From: Acidobacteriota bacterium
Lineage (GTDB): Bacteria > Acidobacteriota > Terriglobia > Bryobacterales > Bryobacteraceae
Assembly (NCBI GenBank): GCA_026393985.1
Contig: JAPKZB010000015.1
Location: 1-64,000 of the forward strand
Length of the DNA stretch: 64,000 bases
Direction of reading: 5' to 3'
Part shown: piece after piece, positions 34,627 to 44,356 of the stretch
Position numbering within the stretch: the stretch's first letter is position 1
How the letters are laid out: every line of letters begins with the position of its first letter
The notes under the pieces: model-generated
The model's input: only the letters and a program-made list of their open reading frames with translations
Databases searched by the model: none
Told to the model about the DNA's origin: nothing
Made by a program: the position numbers and the translations under genes

Positions 34627-35875
34627 GAATCCGAATGGCGGCGTCCAGTTGGTTGTCACGGCCGAGGCGATGCTCCTCATAGGACCAAGGAAGATGGTGA
34701 TCTGGGACGATGCCTTGCCCTTCGAAAGTTTTGCCATCCCAGGTGATGTAAGCGGCCCGCGGAAAAATCGCCACATACCCATGGCCAACTTTAAAGCCTG
34801 ATCCGGGAATCAGGCGTCCGGCGGTTTCAGTGCCAACGATCGTCGCCAACCCTCGTTCGCGTGCGAATGCACAAACCATTTCGCCGGCGCTCACCGTTCC
34901 TTCATTCGTCAGAATTGCGATCCGACCATGGCACCGTTTGCGGCCGAGGCCCTCGCTAACAATTGCGATAGAAGGATCCCGCCACCCGAAGCGAAGTGCC
35001 AATCCCAAGATTCCCCATGTTTTCGATTTCGGAAGTCGATCTAGTTTCGGTAGATCATCTTTGCCCAACCCCTTCTCTGCTGCCTTCCGGGTGAGCGTAT
35101 ATCCGATTGGCAGTCGATGGGGCGTCAGATGGCTCATTAGCCGCAAGACACCCAAGCCACCCCCGAGATGACCTCTCAAGTCCAAGATCAATGAACTGCT
35201 GGAACTGATTTCGGAGAATGCGGCATCGATTTCCTTCGCGACATCAATGCCGATTAGGCCAGGCAGAATGCTCACCTTGATGTATCCTAGGCCGCCCGGA
35301 AGGAGTTTCTGCACAACGCTCTGCGGTTCTGAGTATGGCTGTTTGGTTGAGCGAGGCCGAGGGATCACCACATTCAATTCGAGAGGACTTCCACTCCGCA
35401 GAATTTGTAGTGAAACCGATGCTCCCATTGGCAACATCGGTGGCGAATCGTTCGTTATTGGCTCGCCATCGAGAGCAACTAATTCATCACCCGGTTCGAG
35501 GCCAGCAACAGCGCCGGGTCCCCGTTCATGCACGTCACGCACAACCCAAGACGTTGTCTCGGTCTTGGGCTGACGGGTGCAAGTTACTCCTATGGCAAGC
35601 CGATACGGAACACGGCGAACTGATTCGTGAAAGAAGCCCGTATGACTGGTGCCGAGCGATCGAAATAGCTCATGTACCCCCGCCTCAAATTCAACCGGTT
35701 CGGCGCGGGAGATGACACTCTCGCGATGCGTGGCAACGTGATTGTTCCAGTCGACGCCGCGAAAGGCCGGGTCGAAGTAGAGCTTAGCTATTTTCGAGCA
35801 AGCTCTATCGAAGACCTTAGCGCGTTCTGCTTGTGATAGCCGCGGAGGGCCCGAGGGGAGTTCGCTTTGTGCCAT
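34613..35875 (-). CDS. S41 family C-terminal processing peptidase-like protein with PDZ domain
   Basis: A protein of 420 residues. A PDZ domain lies around 110-165 (VHERGPGAVAGLEPGDELVALDG), then the S41 core: SLILDLRGHLGGG, and NEGTVSAGEMVCAFA with S329 as nucleophile. The general-base lysine of CtpA-type enzymes (usually GK about 25 residues on) is replaced by R354 in GTETAGRLIPG, so it may use another base or be weakly active. No signal peptide is visible. Its start overlaps the end of the CHAT gene by 59 bases. Confidence 0.82.
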   Translation of the reverse strand: MAQSELPSGPPRLSQAERAKVFDRACSKIAKLYFDPAFRGVDWNNHVATHRESVISRAEPVEFEAGVHELFRSLGTSHTGFFHESVRRVPYRLAIGVTCTRQPKTETTSWVVRDVHERGPGAVAGLEPGDELVALDGEPITNDSPPMLPMGASVSLQILRSGSPLELNVVIPRPRSTKQPYSEPQSVVQKLLPGGLGYIKVSILPGLIGIDVAKEIDAAFSEISSSSSLILDLRGHLGGGLGVLRLMSHLTPHRLPIGYTLTRKAAEKGLGKDDLPKLDRLPKSKTWGILGLALRFGWRDPSIAIVSEGLGRKRCHGRIAILTNEGTVSAGEMVCAFARERGLATIVGTETAGRLIPGSGFKVGHGYVAIFPRAAYITWDGKTFEGQGIVPDHHLPWSYEEHRLGRDNQLDAAIRILTES

Positions 35876-38540
35876 CGCCGATTACCGAGAAGCCCGCCCA
35901 ATAGTATGGCGGGAACTCCTTTCCGAAGTCTTGAATCATCTCCCGTTGCGCGTCTCTGAGCGCATCGCTTACGTTTTTGCCTTTCGAGAGCTGGGTGTAG
36001 AACTTGCCCATGAGCGTGGCAGTGGAACGGTCATCCACCATCCAAAGACTTGCAGCCACGCTGCCAGCCCCAGCCGCTAGAAAGGTCCTGGCCAGGTTAA
36101 TGACGCCCTCTTGCCCTTCAAGTTTGCCGACAGCCGTTTGGCATGCCGACAGGGTAACGAGATCCGCTTGCAACCTCTGCCGGCGGATCTCTCTGGGTTG
36201 CCAGAGTCCGTCCTCACCCGCTGATCCTGGTTGCAGAAGCAGGCCGGATCGTTCTGGGTCTTTCTCGCTTACGATCGCATGCGCAACAATGTGAATGATC
36301 TTGAAACGATCCAGCGCTTGCCGTTTCAGCTCGGCTTCGCTGGCCTGCGGGTCAACCAACAACACACTATTGGGTCCGGCTGCATTTCCGATTGTGGCAA
36401 CCTCTTCTCTCGCAAAGGGTAGCGGTCCGAGCTTGCTCCCCACTTCTTCGAAGAAGCCGCGTGTAGTGGAGACACCTTTGGATTGCCGAGCGCCATCTGG
36501 GGACGATGCAAGCGCAAACAAGGGTTTGAGTGGCCCATCCGCTCTGCCGTTTCCCCTTACGACAGACAAAACAGTTCCGGACGGAGCATAGCCGATGCTC
36601 GTCGACTCAATCAGGTATCGTCCATCACTGTCGATGAGGGCGGCGAAGGGCATCGTATGCAGTTTGCCGTCAGGCACGATTATGAGTCTTCGCGTCGCCG
36701 CCGATGAAGAGCAGGACAGCAGCAACCGATGAAGCTGGCGTGCCTTCTCTTGAAAAGTTTCCTTACGTTTAATCGCTCCAACCACCGCGTCAACTGTGGC
36801 TTCGATGGTTCGTTTTCCTTCAAGGTTGTGTATCGAGCTACCCGTTCGCCTGATCTCAATGCAATAGGAACTGGGCTCGTCCAAAACGTATTCGAGGATC
36901 GCCTCATCGGGGGCCAACTGGCGCTCCAAAAAGTTCAGCGGGGCTGGCTTGCTTCCGAACAGCGCCATATCTTGAAAACTCTTACGATTTCGCGGCGATT
37001 CGAAGCCGGCCAACTCAAGCTCAGCTCTCTCAAGTTCGAACAGCAATCTCCGCACCTCGGCCGGCGTCCGGCTAGATCGAATCCTTCGCTGGACTCCAAT
37101 GATCTTCAGCTCCGCAGGACTGGGCGGGTCACCGGGCCGATGGGCCCCAAAGCGTAAGGAGTCGGCAACGCTCCTGCCTCTTGCCGTCTCGATGATTTCG
37201 AAGGCTCTGGCAGTACCACCAGGGCGGGCTGCAGCCAATTTGAACTGACCCATGTACACGCGGCTCATCACCGCGATCAGCGAACTCCTTGCCGGAGAGC
37301 TAGGCATGTTTACCAGCATCCCCTCAATGAGCTGCCGCGCTTCATCGTAGATCAATCTGGCTTCATTCAACCGGCCGAACTTGGCTTCCAGTTCAGCCTT
37401 GCGGGCAAGGTAGGACGGAAGGTTATAAATTTCCCCTGGCTGCCGGACGGTGGCGATGGCCTCGTCTGCCATTCGCAGAACGGCCTTTGCGTCGCCCTTG
37501 GCCGAATAAACATCAACGAGGTTTCCCAATGCGGCAGCAAGCATTCTTGGCAGGCTCGCTGCCCGTGCGACGTTTGCGGCTTCGAGATAGGCTACTTCAG
37601 CCACCGAAGAGTCCTTCGCATCGAATGCGATCAGACCGGCTTGGACAAGGAGTTCTGCTTGCGCTCCAAGGATCTGATGCTCACGAGAGTAACTGAGCGA
37701 CTCTTCGATCAACCGTAACGCCTCGTCTCGTTTCTTCATAGCTCGCAGCGCACGAACCTTGCCAATAACGGGCATGATTGGGTACCCACTATCGACAGAC
37801 TTCGTTCCCAACGCAATGGCGTCATCAAACATCGGTAGAGCTTGCTCTGGGCGATTGTTCGCAACGAGACCATTTCCGAGGAAGGTTCGGAAGTAAATTT
37901 CGGCGGTTAGGTCTCCCAGTGCTCGAGCTTTTTGAATTGCAGTAACAAGGCTTGTTAAGGCTGTCGCGTAGTCACCTTCGGATCCGGCCACCAAACCCAA
38001 TTGTCCGCGGGCGCGATTGGCCCATTTGTCGTCCCCGATTTTCTGAGCCAGCTCCGCAATTGTTGTCCAATCTTTTCTCGCCGCCTTTCCGTCGAGGTTC
38101 ATATGAATGAGGCCTTGAACCGATAGCCCCCGGATTTGCAGCAATGGGTCGGCGGCCACAACCGGGTCGATAAGGCTTTCAGCAATTAGTTGAAGATAAC
38201 TGTCGTACGGACCTTTCTCAACATCACGGCGAAGTCGACCAAACTTCGCGTGGAACATCTTGGCCCGGTCGCCGTTCTGCCCAAAAAGTGTTTCGGCTTC
38301 GGCGTACAGATCTCGAGCTCTGTTCAGATTACCCAGTTCGGCGAGGCGATCCGCCTCCTTCAGTAGGGCTTCGGGGTCAGTTGCCCCCCGCAACTGCGGA
38401 GTAAGAAGTACTGAAAGAGCGAGAAGGACATGCCACGAAACGAGATGAGTCGGAGGACTTTGTTCACCCTTCGGGGCGCAATTCAGCCCAACCGGTACTT
38501 CGGTGGCTATAGGTCGGTAAAGATGCAAACACCCGCCCAT
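35817..38540 (-). CDS. TPR-CHAT caspase-like protease, probably exported
   Basis: A protein of 907 residues. A hydrophobic run (HVLLALSVLLTPQLRG, about 37-52) looks like a late signal peptide, so the true start may lie further inside. TPR-like helical repeats fill about 55-430. The C-terminal CHAT domain has the catalytic pair intact: H754 in HIVAHA and C800 in TLSACQT, then AGAGSVAASLWMVDD. CHAT is a caspase-like peptidase found in regulated proteolysis. It is coupled to an S41 peptidase gene and lies convergent to a sigma/anti-sigma pair. Confidence 0.88.
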   Translation of the reverse strand: MGGCLHLYRPIATEVPVGLNCAPKGEQSPPTHLVSWHVLLALSVLLTPQLRGATDPEALLKEADRLAELGNLNRARDLYAEAETLFGQNGDRAKMFHAKFGRLRRDVEKGPYDSYLQLIAESLIDPVVAADPLLQIRGLSVQGLIHMNLDGKAARKDWTTIAELAQKIGDDKWANRARGQLGLVAGSEGDYATALTSLVTAIQKARALGDLTAEIYFRTFLGNGLVANNRPEQALPMFDDAIALGTKSVDSGYPIMPVIGKVRALRAMKKRDEALRLIEESLSYSREHQILGAQAELLVQAGLIAFDAKDSSVAEVAYLEAANVARAASLPRMLAAALGNLVDVYSAKGDAKAVLRMADEAIATVRQPGEIYNLPSYLARKAELEAKFGRLNEARLIYDEARQLIEGMLVNMPSSPARSSLIAVMSRVYMGQFKLAAARPGGTARAFEIIETARGRSVADSLRFGAHRPGDPPSPAELKIIGVQRRIRSSRTPAEVRRLLFELERAELELAGFESPRNRKSFQDMALFGSKPAPLNFLERQLAPDEAILEYVLDEPSSYCIEIRRTGSSIHNLEGKRTIEATVDAVVGAIKRKETFQEKARQLHRLLLSCSSSAATRRLIIVPDGKLHTMPFAALIDSDGRYLIESTSIGYAPSGTVLSVVRGNGRADGPLKPLFALASSPDGARQSKGVSTTRGFFEEVGSKLGPLPFAREEVATIGNAAGPNSVLLVDPQASEAELKRQALDRFKIIHIVAHAIVSEKDPERSGLLLQPGSAGEDGLWQPREIRRQRLQADLVTLSACQTAVGKLEGQEGVINLARTFLAAGAGSVAASLWMVDDRSTATLMGKFYTQLSKGKNVSDALRDAQREMIQDFGKEFPPYYWAGFSVIGDGTKRTPLGPSAAITSRTR

Positions 38541-38798
38541 ATTGCTAAGAGTCCTCGCTCTCCGAAAACCTCACCATAAAAGTTCAAGGAACCCATCCAA
38601 TGCTCACTTCCACCATGCTCGTGCAATTTGGCCATGCAGCCCTAAGTGCAGGGATGGTCGTCACATTGCGGTATTCCCCGCCGGGCATCTTTGTTGCTCA
38701 CCAAGTCGCTTTGGCAGTGGGCAAATTCGGGCTAAAACAACTCAAGTGCGTACGGGGCCTCCGTACTCGATTTTGAGCCGGGATCCAAGGAGGTTGAG

Positions 38799-39032
38799 AT
38801 GTCTGTCTATTTCACAGAGAGAGAAGTTGCCACGGAACTGAGAGTGAGCCTTGCCTCCCTGCGCCGCTGGCGCGTGGAGAACCGGGGACCGCGCTTCGTC
38901 AAGGTGGGTTCTCTGGTTCGGTACTCGGTGCGCGACCTGGAAGAGTGGTTGGCCTCGCTGCCGAGCGGAGGGTTATCCACAAAGAAAGAGCCGCAGCCGG
39001 CTCGGCCACGCCGCGAAAAATTCGCATCCTGA
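38799..39032 (+). CDS. Excisionase/AlpA-like HTH protein
   Basis: A protein of 77 residues. FTEREVATELRVSLASLRRWRVENRGPRFVKVGSLVRYSVRDLEEWL is the MerR-type winged HTH_17 fold of excisionases. AAGGAGG stands upstream of the ATG. It sits 10 bases before the integrase gene, the normal order of a site-specific recombination module, and probably helps excise the island. Confidence 0.82.
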   Translation: MSVYFTEREVATELRVSLASLRRWRVENRGPRFVKVGSLVRYSVRDLEEWLASLPSGGLSTKKEPQPARPRREKFAS

Positions 39033-39042
39033 GCATCGCCAT

Positions 39043-40233
39043 ATGTCACTGTTCAAACGCGGCAAAGTTTGGTGGTACGAATTCTGGTTCTCGGGCCGGA
39101 GGATCCAAGAATCCACAAAGGCGACTAGTAAGTCGGTTGCGAAACTCGCCGAGCAGAAGCGAAGGAGGGAGCTCGAAGAAGGTTTCAACAGTGTTGAGGA
39201 CGTCCGACACCTCCAAATTCAAACCCTAGGGCAAGTCGCGAAAGACTACCTGACAAGCTATGCGCTACGCCACAAGAGCACCACCTTTGCGAAGTATGCG
39301 GTTGGGCATGTCGTTCGGATTCTGGGCGATCGGATGGTCGTTGATCTAGACGAAAGATCGGTTACGGAATACCAGGACGCCCGACTCCGAGAAAAGGCCG
39401 CACCAAAGTCCGTTAATGAGGAAGTCGGCTTCCTGCTCCGGTTATTGGGTGACCGCGGAACACTGATCCGCAATCGCCTAAAGAAGGACAAGACGCTGAA
39501 GCTGAAGGTACCCAAGAGCAAGGCAAAAGCCTATTCAATAGAGGAGAAACAAAAATTGATTGAAGCCGCCCGAAATACGCGATCGCCGCACATACATCTT
39601 TCGATCGTTATCGCCCAAAGTACCGGTATGCGAGCCGGTGAAATCCGCCACCTGCGCTGGGGCGACTTGAATTTTGAAAAGTCGTATCTAACGGTAGGAA
39701 GGAGCAAAACCGATGCAGGCGAGGGAAGAACAATTCCATTGAACCCTGATCTCCAGAACGCGCTCCTTGAGCATCGAGAGTGGTTCGAGGCGCGGTTCGG
39801 AATCACCGATCCGAACTGGTACATTTTCCCGACAGGCCGTTCAAACAAGCTGGATCCAACTCGCCCGGTCACTACCTTAAAGACCGCGTGGTCCAACGTG
39901 CGCAAACGCGCAGGTGTGACGGGCCGCCTACACGATACGCGTCACACCTTCATTACCGAACTCGCCGAAAGCGGTGCCGGAGATCAGACGATCATGGATC
40001 TCGCAGGTCACGTCAGCCCACAGATGGTGAAGCACTATAGCCATATTCGTATGCAGACAAAACGGGACGCCATGGAGAAAGTTTGGCTGACGCAAAAGAC
40101 GGCTGCCAACAAGCCCGCGCTCTTGGAATTATTGAGAAAAAGTAGCAGCCCCCAACTTGAGGAACCGCAATACGCGGAAGGCGAGGGATCAAACCCGCAA
40201 AGCGAAGATCCATTGACGGAAGCTGATGAATGA
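39043..40233 (+). CDS. int: Tyrosine recombinase (island integrase)
   Basis: A protein of 396 residues starting at the ATG at 39043; a longer frame overlaps the excisionase gene and is rejected. The N terminus (MSLFKRGKVWWYEFWFSGRR) is an arm-binding domain, then a core-binding SAM-like domain (about 60-150), then the catalytic domain: R in STGMRAGEIRHLRW, HDTRH, GH in LAGHVS and the nucleophile Y in KHYSHI, all present. It cuts at the neighbouring tRNA-Asn gene (inferred). The C-terminal 50 residues are charged and variable. Confidence 0.93.
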   Translation: MSLFKRGKVWWYEFWFSGRRIQESTKATSKSVAKLAEQKRRRELEEGFNSVEDVRHLQIQTLGQVAKDYLTSYALRHKSTTFAKYAVGHVVRILGDRMVVDLDERSVTEYQDARLREKAAPKSVNEEVGFLLRLLGDRGTLIRNRLKKDKTLKLKVPKSKAKAYSIEEKQKLIEAARNTRSPHIHLSIVIAQSTGMRAGEIRHLRWGDLNFEKSYLTVGRSKTDAGEGRTIPLNPDLQNALLEHREWFEARFGITDPNWYIFPTGRSNKLDPTRPVTTLKTAWSNVRKRAGVTGRLHDTRHTFITELAESGAGDQTIMDLAGHVSPQMVKHYSHIRMQTKRDAMEKVWLTQKTAANKPALLELLRKSSSPQLEEPQYAEGEGSNPQSEDPLTEADE

Positions 40234-40467
40234 TGACGCCTCTAAGCATTTGGCCACTGCCTACGGCCGCTCCCGGGCGGCAGTTGAGAGATCGTTGGCC
40301 TTGGGTGCGAGTGTCAGAAGCGAACCTGTCTCGCTGATCGCAAGGAGCCTCAACCGAACAGCTCCGATGCACTCTCGCCCTTTAGGCAAGATCACGGAGA
40401 CGTAGAGACTTGTTGAGGGCAGCCAGACACCCATCACCCGCGTTTGGTCGGTTTGCCACTTCAAACG

Positions 40468-40496
40468 CAAACGGATCCACGATGTGGATCCGTTTG
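40468..40496. repeat. Perfect 13-base inverted repeat
   Basis: CAAACGGATCCAC and its complement are separated by GAT. There is no T-run after it, so it is not a standard terminator. Its place between the integrase gene and the tRNA suggests either integrase transcription end or a recombination-protein site. Confidence 0.7.
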
Positions 40497-40514
40497 TACT
40501 CATATTGAAGGAGT

Positions 40515-40535
40515 GTCCCTACAAAAGTCCCTACA
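40515..40535 (+). repeat. Two direct copies of GTCCCTACA, 12 bases apart
   Basis: The copies at 40515-40523 and 40527-40535 lie about 60 bases from the tRNA 3' end. Paired short direct repeats next to an att site are typical integrase arm sites; this use is inferred. Confidence 0.4.
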
Positions 40536-40595
40536 GTCGTCATTTTTTGAGGGAGGAGGGAAGGGAGGGATGGTCGCTAAGACCTTGAAAAGATT

Positions 40596-40670
<75 letters not shown>

Positions 40671-40728
40671 ACACTTAACTTTCCGACCCTCCTATTTCAA
40701 CAAATCCAAGCCGAAAGTGTCAACTCCA

Positions 40729-41586
40729 TCAGCGTCTTTTCAGCCAATCGGCTAATCGTCCCGGCCAACTCGACAACGCCAGATCGCTCCACCCCAAACC
40801 CACCCCGTGCGGGCCCTTTTCATAAACATGCAACTCGGCCGGCACGCCCGCCCGCCGCAGCGCCAAATAAAACAGCACGCTGTTCTCAGGCGGCACCCCC
40901 GTATCCTCATTCGTGTGAAACAGGAACGTCGGCGGCGTCTCCGCCGATACCTGCTTTTCATTCGAAAGCAGCTCCGCCAACTGCGGATCCGGTGTCTCCC
41001 CCAACAAATTCCGACGCGAACCCTTGTGCACCAACTCTTCCTGCGTCAACGTAATCACCGGATAGGCCAAAATCGCAAAGTCCGGCCGCGAACTCATCCG
41101 TTCCACCAAATCCCCATCGCCCGCCCGACCCCGGTCAAAATGCGTCGCCGCGGTCGATGCCAAATGCCCGCCCGCCGAAAATCCCCACACCCCAATCCGC
41201 CCCACATCCACCTTCCAATCCGACGTCCTGCTCCGCACCGTCCGAATCGCCCGCTGCACGTCCTGCAACATCACCGGATGCCGGTACCGCGGTCCCAACC
41301 GGTACTTCAATACAAATGCCGAAACTCCCTGCGAATTCAACCACTGCGCAATCTGCTTGCCCTCATGGTCCATGGCCAAGGCCCCGTACCCACCCCCAGG
41401 ACACACCACCACCCCCTGCCCGTTAGGATTCTTGGCCAACCACGGCGTCAAGGACGGCTGATCCTTCTCGGTCTCCCCCAACGCCCCAGGCGCGCCTCCC
41501 GGCCACAACAACTGCGCCGCCGGCTCCGGCACCGGGCGCTGCCCGTAGAGCGCCCCCAGACTCAACAAACAAAGAACAAAACGCAT
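40729..41586 (-). CDS. Secreted alpha/beta-hydrolase (esterase/acetylxylan esterase-like)
   Basis: A protein of 285 residues with signal peptide (MRFVLCLLSLGALYGQ). VVVCPGGGYGALAMDHEG forms the oxyanion loop, S in GFSAGGHLAS is the nucleophile, D in NEDTGVPPEN and H in GPHGVG complete the triad. This is the BD-FAE / Axe2-like group that deacetylates plant polysaccharides. It stands alone beside the tRNA-Asn gene on the core side. Confidence 0.85.
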   Translation of the reverse strand: MRFVLCLLSLGALYGQRPVPEPAAQLLWPGGAPGALGETEKDQPSLTPWLAKNPNGQGVVVCPGGGYGALAMDHEGKQIAQWLNSQGVSAFVLKYRLGPRYRHPVMLQDVQRAIRTVRSRTSDWKVDVGRIGVWGFSAGGHLASTAATHFDRGRAGDGDLVERMSSRPDFAILAYPVITLTQEELVHKGSRRNLLGETPDPQLAELLSNEKQVSAETPPTFLFHTNEDTGVPPENSVLFYLALRRAGVPAELHVYEKGPHGVGLGWSDLALSSWPGRLADWLKRR

Positions 41587-41602
41587 AGATCCCCGTAATC
41601 TA

Positions 41603-41761
41603 TCACTCTCCCGGCTTCCACCGCCCGCTCTGCTTCAGCGCCTCCCGCAACACGTACTCGATCTGCCCGTTCAGACTGCGGAACTCGGCCTCCGACCACT
41701 GCTTGAGCAAATCGAGTGTCTTGGCGTCGACACGAAGCAGAAATGACTTCTTCTCGGCCAT
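41603..41761 (-). CDS. 52-residue Arc-type ribbon-helix-helix protein
   Basis: A protein starting MAEKKSFLLRVDAKTLDLLK and ending in SGRWKPGE. A short strand (FLLRVD) followed by two helices with a LNGQIEYVLREAL segment matches the Arc/MetJ repressor fold. The start is 3 bases after the SPFH stop. It probably binds DNA near its own operon. Confidence 0.7.
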   Translation of the reverse strand: MAEKKSFLLRVDAKTLDLLKQWSEAEFRSLNGQIEYVLREALKQSGRWKPGE

Positions 41762-41764
41762 CGT

Positions 41765-42634
41765 TTAATGATGCAATGTACCGGCGTTGACCACGGGCTG
41801 GGTGTTGCGCTCGCTGGAAAGGACGACGAGCAGGTTCGACACCATCGCCGCCTTCCGCTCCTCGTCTAGATTGACGATTGATCGACGACCTAACTGTTCG
41901 AGCGCCATCTCCACCATGCTGACCGCCCCTTCGACGATCTTTGACCGGGCGGCGATAATGGCACCGGCTTGTTGGCGCTGGAGCATCGCCGCGGCGATTT
42001 CGGGCGCATAGGCCAGGTGCGTAATCCGGGCCTCTGTTACTTCGACGCCGGCAACGGACAGGCGGGATTGGACCTCGGTCTTGAGGCGCTCGGCGACCAG
42101 GTCGGTGGAACCGCGCAGGGAGATATCGGTGGGCTCGTGGGCATCGTAGGAATAGACCGTGGCAAGGTTTCGGAGGGCGGCTTCGGATTGGACGTTGACG
42201 TAGTGGGAGTAGTCATCGACCTGAAAGGTGGCTTCGGCAGAGTCAACTACACGCCAGACGACGACCGCAGCGATCTCAATAGGGTTGCCGTCGTGATCGT
42301 TCACCTTGAGGTGATTGGTCTCGAAGTTGCGGGCGCGCAGGGAGACCTTCCTCTTCGAATAGAACGGGTTCGACCAGCGCAGACCGGGCTCCTTTACGGT
42401 GCCGATGTAGCGGCCGAAGAGTTGGAGAACGACCGCCTCGTTGGGCTGGACCGTGAAGTTCCCGGGCATCATGACTAACCCGAGGAGGATCAGGAAGACG
42501 CCGGTGAGAATCAGCGTGACCTTCTCGGGACTGCCTTTGGCCAAGATCAGGACAGCAATGGCGGCGACGAATATCATCAGATTGACGAGCAGGATCAGAT
42601 AGCCGCTTGGGACAATTATCGGTTTTTCTCTCAT
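41765..42634 (-). CDS. SPFH/Band 7 membrane protein
   Basis: A protein of 289 residues. Two transmembrane segments lie at 12-32 and 38-58; the SPFH domain follows ([61 protein letters not shown]) and then a helical region ([30 protein letters not shown]). It forms membrane-bound oligomers of the stomatin/flotillin kind. It is coupled to the small Arc-type gene and divergent to the PQQ-propeller gene. Confidence 0.9.
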   Translation of the reverse strand: MREKPIIVPSGYLILLVNLMIFVAAIAVLILAKGSPEKVTLILTGVFLILLGLVMMPGNFTVQPNEAVVLQLFGRYIGTVKEPGLRWSNPFYSKRKVSLRARNFETNHLKVNDHDGNPIEIAAVVVWRVVDSAEATFQVDDYSHYVNVQSEAALRNLATVYSYDAHEPTDISLRGSTDLVAERLKTEVQSRLSVAGVEVTEARITHLAYAPEIAAAMLQRQQAGAIIAARSKIVEGAVSMVEMALEQLGRRSIVNLDEERKAAMVSNLLVVLSSERNTQPVVNAGTLHH

Positions 42635-42695
42635 ATCACAATGATATCATTTTGCACACCTTTGGCAAGGGACTGAACTGAGATATCCTCTCGCT

Positions 42696-43946
42696 ATGGT
42701 TCGTTTCCTCTTATTGAGTCTGTTGGCGGTTGGCTTGGGCTGGGCGGAGAATTGGCCCCAATGGCGCGGCCCCTCCCTCGACGGTGTCTCCAGCGAAAAA
42801 GGCCTCCCTGCCAAGTGGACCACCGACGAGGGCGTCACCTGGAAACTCCCTCTGCCGGGCCGCAGCGGCGCCACCCCTATCATCTGGGGCGAACACGTCC
42901 TCCTCAACGTCGCCGATGGCGAGGATCTCCATCTTTGGGACATCGACCGCACCACCGGCCAGCTCCGCTGGCAGCGCAAACTGGCCGGCGGCAACTACAA
43001 AATCAACAAGCAGAACATGTCCTCGCCCTCGCCGGTCACCGACGGCAAGTCCGTCTTCGTCCTCACCGGCGTCGGGATCTTCAAAGCCTTCGACTTCGCC
43101 GGCAAAGAGCTCTGGAGCCGCGACATCCAGAGCGACTACGGCAAGTTCGGCCTCAACTGGGGCTACGCCTCCTCGCCGCTGCTCTGGAATGGCTCCCTCT
43201 ACGTCCAGGTCCTGCACGGCATGAAGACAGACGACCCCTCCTACCTCCTCCGCCTCGACCCCCGCACCGGCAAAACACTCCACAAAGTCGACCGGCCCAC
43301 CGACGCCATCGTCGAATCGCCCGACTCCTACACCACCCCGCAAATCTGGAAAGAGGGCACCAAAGAAGAGCTCATCATCACCGGCGGCGACGTCGTCACC
43401 GGCCACGATCCCCTCACGCTCAAAGAACTCTGGCGCGCCAACGTCCTCAACCCGCAGAACAACCCCATGAACCGCATCATCGCCTCGGCGGTCGTGAAAG
43501 ACGGGCTCATCTACTGCCCCACCCGCGTCAAACCCCTCACCGCCCTCCGCCCCGGCGGCCGCGGCGATGTCACCAAAACCCATGTCGTCTGGCAGAGCCC
43601 GAACGGACCCGACGTGCCCACCCCCGTCACCGACGGCAAGTATCTCTACGTCGCCAACGACCGCGGCATCCTCTGGTGTCTCGACGCCAAGACCGGCGCC
43701 GAAATCTGGGGTGGCCAGCGAATCAAGCCAGCCATCTACTCGGCCAGCCCCGTGCTCGCCGACGGCAAGCTCTATATCACCAGCGAAGACGGCCTGGTGA
43801 CCGTAATCAAAGCCGGTCCCACCTTCGAAGTCCTCGCCGAGAACGACATGAAGGAGTACACGCTGTCTTCCCCTGCCGTCTCCGATGGACAGATCTTCAT
43901 TCGCACCGCGGGCGCCCTCTACTGCATCGGCGCCCGCCGCCGCTAA
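42696..43946 (+). CDS. Secreted PQQ-binding-like beta-propeller protein
   Basis: A protein of 416 residues with signal peptide ([18 protein letters not shown]) and the start [20 protein letters not shown] typical of these outer/periplasmic proteins. Blades repeat the [18 protein letters not shown] and [22 protein letters not shown] pattern. It is common in Acidobacteria and Planctomycetes, with no known reaction; the tryptophan docking motifs suggest a scaffold or redox role. Confidence 0.88.
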   Translation: MVRFLLLSLLAVGLGWAENWPQWRGPSLDGVSSEKGLPAKWTTDEGVTWKLPLPGRSGATPIIWGEHVLLNVADGEDLHLWDIDRTTGQLRWQRKLAGGNYKINKQNMSSPSPVTDGKSVFVLTGVGIFKAFDFAGKELWSRDIQSDYGKFGLNWGYASSPLLWNGSLYVQVLHGMKTDDPSYLLRLDPRTGKTLHKVDRPTDAIVESPDSYTTPQIWKEGTKEELIITGGDVVTGHDPLTLKELWRANVLNPQNNPMNRIIASAVVKDGLIYCPTRVKPLTALRPGGRGDVTKTHVVWQSPNGPDVPTPVTDGKYLYVANDRGILWCLDAKTGAEIWGGQRIKPAIYSASPVLADGKLYITSEDGLVTVIKAGPTFEVLAENDMKEYTLSSPAVSDGQIFIRTAGALYCIGARRR

Positions 43947-43949
43947 TTG

Positions 43950-44216
43950 TTACCCTTTGGGCTTGAAGTAGAACACCATCGCCGCGCCGCCCGCCGTGAT
44001 CACATAGCCGAGCCACAGCAGCGGATTCACCTTCGTCTCCGGCGGATGCAGGTACATCGTACACAGCACGTTGATCAGCGGTGCGCCGCCGATCGAGGCA
44101 TTGATCATCCCGGTGCGGTCAAACGTCCCCATGCCGCCGCTCGACTGCAGTTGCCGCACCGGCACCAGTACCCCAAGCAGAAAATACGCGCCGCCCACGC
44201 ACCGTAACGCCTTCAT
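43950..44216 (-). CDS. Small membrane protein of unknown function
   Basis: A protein of 88 residues from the ATG at 44216, with hydrophobic stretches (GGAYFLLGVLVPV, LINVLCTMYLHPP, LLWLGYVITAGGAAMVFYF). No family is recognised with confidence. It is convergent to the PQQ-propeller gene and 140 bases downstream of the receptor gene. Confidence 0.55.
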   Translation of the reverse strand: MKALRCVGGAYFLLGVLVPVRQLQSSGGMGTFDRTGMINASIGGAPLINVLCTMYLHPPETKVNPLLWLGYVITAGGAAMVFYFKPKG

Positions 44217-44356
44217 CGGGTTGCCCCGTTTTCCCTCTCCCGTATGCAAAATGGGGCCGTAAATTCTCCAGGCGAGCATGGCGCCGAGCGCGAAAAGCTA
44301 CCAGGGCATACTGCGTTTTTTCTCCTTGGATGACATGGAGCGGCGATTATGGCAAA

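Larger units (their letters stand above)
1..40595. mobile_element. Genomic island inserted at tRNA-Asn (left end outside the window)
   Basis: Bases from the left edge to the tRNA have visibly lower GC, more rare genes and a broken element-associated gene; beyond the tRNA, codons turn strongly GC-rich and genes are housekeeping. Excisionase-like and integrase genes lie directly beside the tRNA 3' end. No copy of the tRNA 3' end was seen elsewhere in the window, so the left boundary is outside or eroded. Confidence 0.6.
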
